DNA from: JAJBWD01 sp041670885 | GTDB taxonomy: Bacteria; Bacillota; Clostridia; Clostridiales; Clostridiaceae | Reading direction: 5' to 3' | Length of the DNA stretch: 47,341 bases | Assembly (NCBI GenBank): GCA_041670885.1 | Contig: JBAXYJ010000002.1 | Span: 1 to 47,341 of the forward strand | Shown: positions 15,130 to 23,226 of the stretch, piece after piece | How positions within the stretch are numbered: the stretch's first letter is position 1 | Layout of the letters: every line of letters starts with the position of its first letter | Notes under the pieces: model-generated | Database searches by the model: none | What the model was told of the DNA's origin: nothing | Seen by the model: the letters and a program-made list of their open reading frames with translations, nothing else | Program-made: the position numbers and the translations under genes

Positions 15130-18100
15130 ATGGATAATATTATCCGGACTTATTTTCATAAGCTCCTTACGGAAAGCAGTATTAAGAATGCAGGCATTGA
15201 AATTCCTGTAACTTTAAACTTAGAATCCTTTTTGCTAAACAGAGAAAGCGGAAACTTTCTGCTTAGTAACAGCCTTATCTCACTTTCTATTCTGAAAGCT
15301 AAAAAATCTTATGAACAAGCAAAAGACATTGGAGTTCATTCGCTTTATATTGGGTATCCCAGCTTTAAGGAGGATTTGCCTGAGACCGCATTTTCTTATA
15401 AGCCTCTTATATTATTTCCGGTTAATATCTTAGCTAAAAACAGTTTATGGTATATAACCAACAACAGAGAAATGGATATCATGTTAAACTACAAATTAAT
15501 ATACCAGTATTTTGTTTCAAACCATCTTGAATCTGATTATTTTAAAATGGAATTTGAAGACTTGAATCAATTTGGAGAAAATAAACTGGCTGGTATTTTA
15601 AATTATCTTAATGAAAACAATTTTAAAGCTTTAGATAACCTGATCTATAAGGCCAGTCTATGTCTTATTTCCTCATCATTTTCATTGTTTAAGGATTACG
15701 AGAAATTACTATCATGTAATAAAATATGCTGCCTTTTTGAAAATCTTTTTAATGAACCGGTAAATAAAGACCATGAAGTAAATTCTTCCAACGTTACATC
15801 AAAGGATCTATTTCTGATATCCCGTCTTAATTCCAACCAAACAAATGCAGTAATAGCTGCAAACACTTTAAGTCAGGTAATATTAACCGGTACAAAGGGA
15901 AGCGGGAAAAAGGAAGCTATTTCAAATATAATTTGTGACAGCCTGGCAAAAGAAAAAAATGTTCTGGTAATATCAGAAAATAAAGAGGCCCTGCTTAGCA
16001 TTTACCACAGGCTCAGCAAAATCAATAATAAAATCTGTCTCCTATTTGATGATCCTTATAATATATCAGCCAAGATAAAATTTCAGATGAATATTAAAAG
16101 GGAAAAACAATCCGGAAGAATATTATCTCAGATAATAAGCAAATCCGGGAATTTAGAAAGGAAAATAAAATCAATAACAGATATGGAACAGGTTTTATAC
16201 AAAAAAAGGCCTTATGGCTTATCACTTCAGGAAATGTACAGCAAGGCAGAAGCAATAAAGGACAAAGAGGATTACAGGTATGAAGCCTTCAAAAAATTCC
16301 AATCAAAAAAAATATTTCAGAAGTTTACTTACAGTCAGCTGAAAGCATCTATTTCCGGGTTAGGAAATCAAATAGTAAGTAGATATGAAGAATATAGAAA
16401 TTTAATTCGGGATTATCCATATCTGCTAAAAATAAAGAATGATGCTGATACTTCAAAATTGGAGATTATATATATTAACAGAGAAGATATAAAGGCTGCA
16501 TTTTACAGTCTTTATCAAAATATTAAAGAACTGGAAAATTTCTCAATTATAGCTTTGCTTAGTTTAGGGAAAAATTTCAATGTATCAAAACAGGACATTT
16601 TAGCTGCTGCAGAAAAAGTACTAAATATATCAGCAGATAATTTACCTTCTAAATCTAAAAACAGATTGATTCATTTTATAAAGTATAAGAGCAGAAAATC
16701 TGATGAAATATTTAAAATCCAAATTGAAGAAAAAGCAGAAACTCTGACAGCTTATTTTGATATGATATTAAATTATATGGAAATTATATCTATATTAAAA
16801 GAATTTTTAAATAATGATTTTTATAATGAATTAATAGATGATGCCCTAAATGGACTTAATACATCTGATTCACTAAATAGCTTGTTTGAAGCCCTGGGAA
16901 AATTTGATATTTATAAAAAGTATGCTGATACCATTCTGGTTTTAAATGATCTGGACCGATTAATACTTTCTTATTCATATGAAAATAGTGAGCCTGTCTT
17001 TGATAATAATACTCTGATTAATCATATATTAGATTTCTCCATATTATCTCAGATAAAATATATTGAAAACCAAGCCAGCGAAAAGAAATCTCTTTTTACC
17101 TACTTAAAATATAATGAGCTGAAAGATTCCATAGCCAGCTTCAGGGCCGAAAAGAACAATCTTACCTGGGATTATATAAATCAGATTTGGGACAGTATGC
17201 TTTTAGAAATATCTGCTTCAGCAGAATTTACAAATCTTAAAGATGATTTAAAAAATGGCTTGATAGTTAAAACTTTATTCAGTAAATACAGTAAAATACT
17301 GATGAACTTATTCCCGGTTATTTTAGCTGCTCCTGAGAATGTTTCAGACATTCTGCCCTTAGAGAATATGTTCAGCTTAATAATTTATGCAGATTCCTCA
17401 CAAATTTCAATTCCTAGAGCTGTCCCCTCTTTATTCAGGGGAAATAAGCTGATAGTATCTGGAGATGCAATGTCTATAACTTCCGAAGACTCTCTTCTTA
17501 ATAAATGCAAAGATAAATATTATAATGTTTTCTTGAACTACAACTATACATCAGAAAGAGAAGATATTCTGGCATTTCAAAATAATTTTTTTTACCGGAA
17601 TTCTATTGTTATTTCTCCGGATTTAAGGAAGAGGCAAAAGAAACATCCCGGAATAGAATTAATAAATATTGATAATGCCATAGATAAGATTTGCAAAGCC
17701 ATAATGGATGGTAATTTAAGCAGGATTGGAATAGCAGCATTTTGCCAAAAGGATAGGGAGTATATTAACAGGGAGCTGGTTAAGCAGGAAATATATATAA
17801 ATAAAAATTATATAATTGCACCAGATAAACCATTTTATACTTACATGGATACAATATTTATTTTTACTTCAGGCTTTTCATCAATGGAAAACAATTATAA
17901 ATGTAATATTCTTAATATGGCAGTATCTTCAGCCAGAAGGAAAGTATACCTGATATATCAGGATAGTACGGATGAAATAGTAAATAAATATAAAAATTAT
18001 AATAATATTATTAATTTACCAAAGCATACAAAACCACTTCCCAAAAATAAGGAGTGGCTTATAAATAAACTTATCAGTTTAGGCTATAATATATCCTTTG

Positions 18101-18324
18101 ATTTAGGATACCCTCCCAATATAGACATAGGCATATATGATAAATCCGGCAGATATATTTTAGGGATAATATTTGATAAAGAAATTTTATACCCGCTTTC
18201 ACTGATAAGATTTTATGAATGCATGGGATGGAAAATATACCGTGTATGGAGCCGGGATTTGTGGCTGGATAAAACTTCAGTCATAAATAATATTATTAAA
18301 ATAATCGGACCTTTTCTAAAATAA
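15130..18324 (+). CDS. COG1112-type superfamily 1 helicase-like protein with eroded catalytic motifs
   Basis: A 1064-residue protein. The layout follows the DUF4011/COG1112 family: an N-terminal domain with SLYIGYPSF, a split UPF1-like SF1 helicase core, and a C-terminal Vsr-like nuclease domain (MTES_1575 type). Walker A is GTKGSGKK (254-261), where GPPGTGKS is usual. The Walker B position reads IIYADSSQ (about 751-758) where family members have DEASQ, so the Mg-binding DE pair is lost. Motif III reads GDA at 778-780, where GDDKQ is usual. The C-terminal region (997-1064) keeps the fold pattern and YRVWSRDLWLD, but the usual ECDG reads IFDK. The reading frame is intact, so this looks like a maintained but catalytically altered protein. 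It stands alone, divergent from folT. Confidence 0.75.
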   Translation: MDNIIRTYFHKLLTESSIKNAGIEIPVTLNLESFLLNRESGNFLLSNSLISLSILKAKKSYEQAKDIGVHSLYIGYPSFKEDLPETAFSYKPLILFPVNILAKNSLWYITNNREMDIMLNYKLIYQYFVSNHLESDYFKMEFEDLNQFGENKLAGILNYLNENNFKALDNLIYKASLCLISSSFSLFKDYEKLLSCNKICCLFENLFNEPVNKDHEVNSSNVTSKDLFLISRLNSNQTNAVIAANTLSQVILTGTKGSGKKEAISNIICDSLAKEKNVLVISENKEALLSIYHRLSKINNKICLLFDDPYNISAKIKFQMNIKREKQSGRILSQIISKSGNLERKIKSITDMEQVLYKKRPYGLSLQEMYSKAEAIKDKEDYRYEAFKKFQSKKIFQKFTYSQLKASISGLGNQIVSRYEEYRNLIRDYPYLLKIKNDADTSKLEIIYINREDIKAAFYSLYQNIKELENFSIIALLSLGKNFNVSKQDILAAAEKVLNISADNLPSKSKNRLIHFIKYKSRKSDEIFKIQIEEKAETLTAYFDMILNYMEIISILKEFLNNDFYNELIDDALNGLNTSDSLNSLFEALGKFDIYKKYADTILVLNDLDRLILSYSYENSEPVFDNNTLINHILDFSILSQIKYIENQASEKKSLFTYLKYNELKDSIASFRAEKNNLTWDYINQIWDSMLLEISASAEFTNLKDDLKNGLIVKTLFSKYSKILMNLFPVILAAPENVSDILPLENMFSLIIYADSSQISIPRAVPSLFRGNKLIVSGDAMSITSEDSLLNKCKDKYYNVFLNYNYTSEREDILAFQNNFFYRNSIVISPDLRKRQKKHPGIELINIDNAIDKICKAIMDGNLSRIGIAAFCQKDREYINRELVKQEIYINKNYIIAPDKPFYTYMDTIFIFTSGFSSMENNYKCNILNMAVSSARRKVYLIYQDSTDEIVNKYKNYNNIINLPKHTKPLPKNKEWLINKLISLGYNISFDLGYPPNIDIGIYDKSGRYILGIIFDKEILYPLSLIRFYECMGWKIYRVWSRDLWLDKTSVINNIIKIIGPFLK

Positions 18325-18418
18325 TTAGAAATGTAGGTTTTTTTAATCTGATTTTAATCTTCTGCTTATTTTTATTTAATATTTCTCCTATATTATAAAA
18401 ATATAAAATAAATGAGGA
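18325..18418. other. AT-rich gap after the helicase-like gene
   Basis: No gene, and no clear hairpin terminator after the stop; only a T7 run at about 18338. The dispersed repeat copy 2 begins at 18419. Confidence 0.5.
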
Positions 18419-18477
18419 AATTGCATAATTTAAAAATTTATTTTCATCAAAACCAGCCAGAATATAATTATGCAATT
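18419..18477 (+). repeat. Dispersed terminal-inverted-repeat element, copy 2 (short form)
   Basis: A 59-base element with perfect 12-base ends aattgcataatt (18419-18430) and aattatgcaatt (18466-18477). It shares the internal order TTTTCA...CCAGCCAG with the other copies but lacks the inner hairpin of the long form. It lies 33 bases before the DUF4342 gene, on the same strand, hence probably in its leader. Confidence 0.85.
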
Positions 18478-18509
18478 CCCCTAAATAAAATTTTTAGGAG
18501 GAATAAAAA

Positions 18510-18929
18510 ATGTCAGCAGATTTAAATTTAGTTGATGAATTAAGAAAAAGGGCAAATGTTTCATATCAGGAGGCAGTGGATGCATTAGAGAAATGTGATA
18601 ATAATCTTTTAGATGCTCTTGTCTATCTGGAAAAGGGAAATAAAATAAAATCAGAAAATAAGTGCAGCTCAAATGGATTTTTCAGCTGGGTAAAAGAAAT
18701 AATCAGAAAAGGAAACAGGATAAAGTTTATCGTATCAAAAGAGGACAATAATGTTATCAGCATTCCTTTAACTGCAGCTATAATTATTACTATATTTGCA
18801 CCTTATATTACCTTTGTAGGGCTTATTATTGCCCTTGCTACTAAGCATAATATAAAATTCAAAAAAGAATCCGGAGAGGAAACCTCAGTAAATAAGGTAA
18901 TTCAAAATATTTCTGAAAATATTAAATAG
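18510..18929 (+). CDS. UBA-like plus DUF4342 domain protein
   Basis: A 139-residue protein. Residues 1-45 form a UBA/TS-N-like three-helix domain (VDELRKRANVSYQEAVDALE), as at the start of elongation factor Ts. The rest is DUF4342, with FFSWVKEIIRKGNRIKF followed by a hydrophobic segment (about 85-112). Function is not established in the family. A strong AGGAGG sets the ATG. It is followed by its own terminator and then by a two-component system, and it may belong to a cell-envelope response, though this rests on position only. Confidence 0.82.
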   Translation: MSADLNLVDELRKRANVSYQEAVDALEKCDNNLLDALVYLEKGNKIKSENKCSSNGFFSWVKEIIRKGNRIKFIVSKEDNNVISIPLTAAIIITIFAPYITFVGLIIALATKHNIKFKKESGEETSVNKVIQNISENIK

Positions 18930-18952
18930 CCTGATATTCGGGCTATTTTTTT
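18926..18952 (+). terminator. Terminator after the DUF4342 gene
   Basis: atagcc / ggctat stem overlapping the stop codon, followed by seven T. Confidence 0.8.
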
Positions 18953-18992
18953 GTTATAATCTAATTAAACAATTATTTTCCGGAGGCTTAAT

Positions 18993-19676
18993 ATGGATAA
19001 AATTTTAATAATAGAAGATGAAGAAAAAATAGCCAGGTTTATTCAATTAGAACTTATTCATGAGGGCTATGAAGTAAAAATTGAAGGAGACGGCAGATCC
19101 GGGCTTAATACTGCTGTATCTGAAAACTTCAGCCTTATCCTGCTGGATGTTATGCTGCCCTCATTAAACGGCATGGAGGTTCTAAGAAGGATAAGACAGG
19201 ATTCACAGGTTCCGGTTATCATGCTGACAGCCAAGGATGAAATCACAGACAAGGTAATGGGTCTTGACCTGGGTGCAGATGATTATATAACAAAACCCTT
19301 CGCCATAGAAGAACTTTTGGCAAGAATAAGGGTTTCATTAAAAAGAAACAGAAGCATTAAACCAAAAGAAAATATAATAAAATCATCAAACATCACCCTT
19401 AACCTGGATAATTACTCCGTTTATTACAAGGATGAAAAAATAGAACTTACAAAAACTGAGTTTGAGTTTTTAAGATATTTAATGGAAAATGAAGATATTG
19501 TTTTAACAAGGGATAAAATATTAGACAAGGTATGGGGCTATGATTATTTAGGAGATACAAATGTAGTTGATGTTTATGTAAGATACCTAAGGTCTAAGCT
19601 GGACGATAAATATAATATAAAGCTGATTCATACTGTGAGAGGGGTAGGTTACCTGTTTAAAAATGAAGATATTTAA
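18993..19676 (+). CDS. OmpR/PhoB-family response regulator
   Basis: A 227-residue two-domain regulator. The receiver domain (1-118) has the acidic pair EDE (8-10), phospho-acceptor Asp52 in LLDVMLPS, Thr79 and Lys in YITKPF. The winged-helix DNA-binding domain (about 130-225) contains ELTKTEFEFLRYLM and the recognition-helix region DVYVRYLRSKLD. The last 14 bases overlap the start of the histidine kinase, so the pair is co-translated. Close to the ArlR/CssR-like group, but the stimulus is not known. Confidence 0.95.
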   Translation: MDKILIIEDEEKIARFIQLELIHEGYEVKIEGDGRSGLNTAVSENFSLILLDVMLPSLNGMEVLRRIRQDSQVPVIMLTAKDEITDKVMGLDLGADDYITKPFAIEELLARIRVSLKRNRSIKPKENIIKSSNITLNLDNYSVYYKDEKIELTKTEFEFLRYLMENEDIVLTRDKILDKVWGYDYLGDTNVVDVYVRYLRSKLDDKYNIKLIHTVRGVGYLFKNEDI

Positions 19677-21123
19677 AATATTTGTTTATATCTTTAAAAC
19701 AATATTCATTATCATAAAGTATACTTTCAAACTTCTTTTCAGCGGTTTAGATAAAGTGATATCTGACATTAAAAAAAATCTAAGATTTTCCCTTAATTTT
19801 AAAATCACTGCAGCCTATACACTTTTATTTTCAATTATCTTATCCGTTGTAAGCTTTACTATTTTCATTGGATTTAATTATTTTCTTGAATATCAGGGAA
19901 AGCAAAAGGCTGAAGGCTATAAAAACTATTATGAAGCCAGAATAAAAAATAATGATTTGAATAATTTAGAAATGTCCCCTATCCTAAATTATGATGAAAC
20001 AGATATTTCAATTTGGAAAAATGACAAAACAATATACAAAAGCAGTGACAGCAAAACAGAATATACTGAAGAGTATAATATGGAAACTCTTTGGATTGGC
20101 AGCGAAAGAGTTATAGCCGATGTATATTATTTAGATATTAATGGCAGCTCATATAAAATTCAAATAATAAAGAGCCTTAAAAAGGAAACCTACTATTCTT
20201 CTGTACTGGGGCTGGCTTTGGCCTTAATTGATATATTTATAATCTGGATTTCACTGATAACGGGCTCTAAGACCAGCAGGCGGGTACTTAAGCCCATAGA
20301 TGCCATGACGGATACTGTAAAGAAGATATCCATATCAAAGCTAAGTACCAGGCTTAACGTTGAAGGTACACAGGATGAGCTTAAAGACCTTTCAAGAACA
20401 TTTAATAATATGCTGGACAGGATTCAGGAGTCTTACGAAAAGGAAAACCAGTTTGTGTCTGATGCCTCCCATGAACTCCGTACCCCTATTGCTGTAATCC
20501 AGGGATATATAAATCTTTTAGACCGCTGGGGGAAAAATGATAAAGAGATACTGGATGAAGGAATAACAGCTATAAAGAAAGAAACGGAAAACATGAAGGA
20601 CTTAGTTGAAAAGCTTCTGTTCCTTGCCAGAGCAGACAAGAATACTCAGATTGTAAATAAAGAAGATTTTAATATAAATGAAGTTATTGAAGAAGTTGTA
20701 AAGGAAACAAAGATGATAGATGATAACCATAATATTTCCTATGAAGGGGTTGGAGATATTATTATAAACGGAGATATTAAGTTAATTAAGGAAATGTTCA
20801 GGATATTTATAGATAACAGCATTAAATATACTAACCCGGGAGGAGAAATAAAAATAACCTCTTCATTAAATAATAATAAGGCTGTATTTACTATATCCGA
20901 TAATGGAACAGGAATAAAAAAAGAGGACCTGCCCTATATATTTGACAGGTTCTACAGAGCAGATAAATCAAGGACTAAAAAAAGCGGTGGAACAGGCCTT
21001 GGGCTTTCCATAGCTAAATGGATTGTAATGATTCATAACGGAGAGATTTCAGTTGAAAGCAAATTAGATTATGGTACTAAAATTATTATAACTTTGGATG
21101 GTAAAACTGTCTCCCTGGGGTAA
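19663..21123 (+). CDS. Membrane sensor histidine kinase
   Basis: A 486-residue partner of the preceding regulator. An N-terminal cytoplasmic/basic stretch is followed by membrane segment 1 (about 47-72), an extracytoplasmic sensor region (about 73-175), membrane segment 2 (about 180-200) and HAMP (about 205-255). HisKA carries His270 in SDASHELRTP. HATPase_c has DNSIKYTNPGG, DNGTGIKKEDLPYIFDRFYR and GGTGLGLSI. All ATP-binding boxes are present, so it should be active. The ArlS-like architecture suggests envelope sensing. Confidence 0.94.
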   Translation: MKIFKIFVYIFKTIFIIIKYTFKLLFSGLDKVISDIKKNLRFSLNFKITAAYTLLFSIILSVVSFTIFIGFNYFLEYQGKQKAEGYKNYYEARIKNNDLNNLEMSPILNYDETDISIWKNDKTIYKSSDSKTEYTEEYNMETLWIGSERVIADVYYLDINGSSYKIQIIKSLKKETYYSSVLGLALALIDIFIIWISLITGSKTSRRVLKPIDAMTDTVKKISISKLSTRLNVEGTQDELKDLSRTFNNMLDRIQESYEKENQFVSDASHELRTPIAVIQGYINLLDRWGKNDKEILDEGITAIKKETENMKDLVEKLLFLARADKNTQIVNKEDFNINEVIEEVVKETKMIDDNHNISYEGVGDIIINGDIKLIKEMFRIFIDNSIKYTNPGGEIKITSSLNNNKAVFTISDNGTGIKKEDLPYIFDRFYRADKSRTKKSGGTGLGLSIAKWIVMIHNGEISVESKLDYGTKIIITLDGKTVSLG

Positions 21124-21167
21124 AAAATTCATGAAAAATTGTATCCATGAGATAGGAGGAAAAGTTT

Positions 21168-21437
21168 ATGAATAAAGAACGTACTTTCAGAATACTTCTT
21201 TTATTTTTCTTAATTTTTTGTTTCTCCATTTTATGTTACAAAATAAGATTTCCTTACAGGATATCTGAGAAAAACACAAAGTCTATTTATTGTGAATAAT
21301 TTGTATTCTATGAGTGTTCGGCGGGTACCGTAACATTACAATCCGATAAGGGAGGATTCTATAAGAATATAGCAGCACCTAAGTCAGCAGAATTTATTCA
21401 TAAATTTATTACAGATAATAAAATCAATCCTTACTAA
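21168..21437 (+). pseudogene. Small membrane/secreted protein gene interrupted by an in-frame stop
   Basis: A strong AGGAGG at about 21155 precedes ATG 21168. The first 43 codons encode a basic start, one hydrophobic segment (LLLFFLIFCFSILCY) and a short tail, ending at TAA 21297-21299. The same frame then continues for 45 more codons (ending KFITDNKINPY) to TAA 21435. Either a single nonsense mutation broke an 88-residue anchored protein, or the 43-residue peptide is the real product. Family not recognised. It directly follows the two-component system on the same strand and may be its accessory or target. Confidence 0.55.
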
Positions 21438-21458
21438 GTTTCAGTTTCTATTATAATC

Positions 21459-21495
21459 AAGCCATGCCCCATCTTATTTCAGGCATGGCTTTAGT
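21459..21495. terminator. Terminator between convergent units
   Basis: Perfect 10-base-pair stem aagccatgcc / ggcatggctt with a 13-base loop, followed by TTAGTTT on the plus strand. It lies just beyond the stop of the EamA gene on the minus strand. Confidence 0.7.
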
Positions 21496-21500
21496 TTAAT

Positions 21501-22331
21501 TTATCCCCTTATATTTTTTACACACCTTACAGTAATTGCAGTGAGAACTACAAGTCCGCCTGTTAAGCTCCAAAATCCAGGTTTTTCGCCAATGAAAATA
21601 AATACCCATACCGGATTTAAGATTGGCTCTAATATGGGAATTAAAATTCCTTCCAAAGCTGAAACATTCTTTATTGCCTCTGAATAGAATATGTAGGATA
21701 TACCCAGCTGGAATACTCCGAGAAGGATGAGTCCTAATATGCTGGTTCCTGATGGTACCTTCCCAATCAGAAATGGCATTCCAATAATTCCTGTTAATAT
21801 ATTTCCATAAATAACAAGATTAATAGGTTTCCCGTCCTTCAATTTTCTTAAAAAAATTGCAGTAAGTGCAAAGCCAACACCACTGAGTATTGCCAGGATA
21901 TTGCCTAAAATGCTGCCTCCTGCCAGTTTATCAAAGAAAAACAGGCTCATTCCTAAAACAACAATTAAAATTGTAAACCAGTCGTAGGCTGTTATCTTTT
22001 CATTCAGAAAATAAGCACTTAAGAGTGCTACATAAACAGGCGCAGTATACTGAAGAAGTATGGCATTAGCAGCGGTTGTCATCTTTGTAGCAGATACATA
22101 GAGTATAACTGTTGAAGTATAAGATAAAGCTCCAAAGGCTTCATACTTTTTTATCTTAAAATCAGGTACTCCCATTACAATCATTATAATTATTGCTGCA
22201 ATAATGCTTCTTCCTGCTGCTATTGCAACTGAGTTTAAGTCTACCAGCTTAATTAAAAGCCCTCCCATACTCCACAGGAGAGCGGTTATTACAAGATAAA
22301 TAATAGCTCTTAATCTTTTGTTCTTAGTCAT
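21501..22331 (-). CDS. EamA/DMT-family transporter
   Basis: A 276-residue membrane protein with about ten hydrophobic segments in two EamA repeats (residues about 8-135 and 145-272). This is the drug/metabolite transporter fold used for amino-acid, nucleoside or metabolite export. A proline/glutamate-rich motif (ILEPILNPVW) near the end of repeat 2 is typical. Its ATG directly follows the stop of the upstream lipoprotein gene (TAAATG), so the two are translationally coupled. Substrate unknown. Confidence 0.88.
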   Translation of the reverse strand: MTKNKRLRAIIYLVITALLWSMGGLLIKLVDLNSVAIAAGRSIIAAIIIMIVMGVPDFKIKKYEAFGALSYTSTVILYVSATKMTTAANAILLQYTAPVYVALLSAYFLNEKITAYDWFTILIVVLGMSLFFFDKLAGGSILGNILAILSGVGFALTAIFLRKLKDGKPINLVIYGNILTGIIGMPFLIGKVPSGTSILGLILLGVFQLGISYIFYSEAIKNVSALEGILIPILEPILNPVWVFIFIGEKPGFWSLTGGLVVLTAITVRCVKNIRG

Positions 22332-23042
22332 TTAAATCAATATTTCCTCTTCTTTTTTATTTTTCCTTTTAATTATAATAACCAACAGAATAATAATCAA
22401 CAAAATTACTGCAGAGGTTAAAATTATTCTAACCGTATTTGGCACCTTCAGTGTCAGGTTTATATTATTATTTTTGCCAGGTACCAGCTTCCATGTATAT
22501 GTCTTTTTATCTTTCGAAACAGATGCTGCATTACTATTTATTGCCTTCATTGGTGTAGTAATAATAAAATCAAAGCTGATGCTTTTTATGAACATATCCT
22601 GAAGCTTTTTCTCATCCTCAGAAATATTAGTATCTGATGCTATGGAAGACATGTCTAAATTCGTATTTATTGTATATTTATTAAAAAAGAAACCTTTATC
22701 CACCTTTAATGAATCATTTCCGCTTAGAACTGCTTTATCAGATAGTTTAATCTCCTTTATGCTTTTATCCAGGTCACTATAATGATTTTTTCCAACTATT
22801 CCTGAATAAGTATCATCAGTGTAATCGCTTACCTTATACCCTTCCTTTTTTAAAGAGGTCTTAAGCTCTGCAAATGGATCTGCTCCTCCCATCATAGAAT
22901 ACAGAGACTTTTCCATTCCCAAGCTTATCTCTACATCTGCTGTTTTATCTTTATTTATAGTTAAGTGAACTTTTCCCTTAACACAGCCTGTAAGGCTGAC
23001 AGCCAATAGTATGGTCAGTAAAACCCCAATTAACTTTTTCAA
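22332..23042 (-). CDS. LppM-like lipoprotein with C-terminal membrane anchor
   Basis: A 236-residue protein. It has a signal peptide with lipobox LTGC (Cys20), an extracellular domain rich in beta-strand patterns (KVHLTINKDKTADVEIS), and a C-terminal membrane segment (about 207-226) ending in lysines. It resembles the LppM-type lipoprotein family; function unknown. The start is TTG at 23042, well placed after a GGAGGGGGG ribosome site, and no in-frame ATG fits. It is the first gene of a two-gene unit with the EamA transporter. Confidence 0.8.
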   Translation of the reverse strand: MKKLIGVLLTILLAVSLTGCVKGKVHLTINKDKTADVEISLGMEKSLYSMMGGADPFAELKTSLKKEGYKVSDYTDDTYSGIVGKNHYSDLDKSIKEIKLSDKAVLSGNDSLKVDKGFFFNKYTINTNLDMSSIASDTNISEDEKKLQDMFIKSISFDFIITTPMKAINSNAASVSKDKKTYTWKLVPGKNNNINLTLKVPNTVRIILTSAVILLIIILLVIIIKRKNKKEEEILI

Positions 23043-23167
23043 AATATCCCCCCTCCATAAAAAAACACTATCTTATTAATCTTACACCTTTCATATAATT
23101 ATTTCATTACAATTTATATTTATATATACTATACACGCCGAAAATAATAATACTTAATGTATAAAAT

Positions 23168-23208
23168 TATACTAATAAAATTATTTGTGATATAATTTTA
23201 TTAGTATA
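23168..23208 (+). promoter_or_regulatory. 17-base-arm inverted repeat upstream of pepF
   Basis: Perfect arms 23168-23184 and 23192-23208 with a 7-base loop (TTGTGAT), ending 3 bases before the pepF ribosome site. A TATAAT lies at 23191-23196, within the repeat. It could be an operator or a 5' leader hairpin. Confidence 0.6.
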
Positions 23209-23226
23209 TTTTGGAGGAGTGATAAA

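Noticed and set aside
15130..18324. Calling the helicase-like gene an active defence helicase-nuclease
   Set aside because: Both catalytic motif sets are altered and no neighbouring gene is a recognised defence partner.
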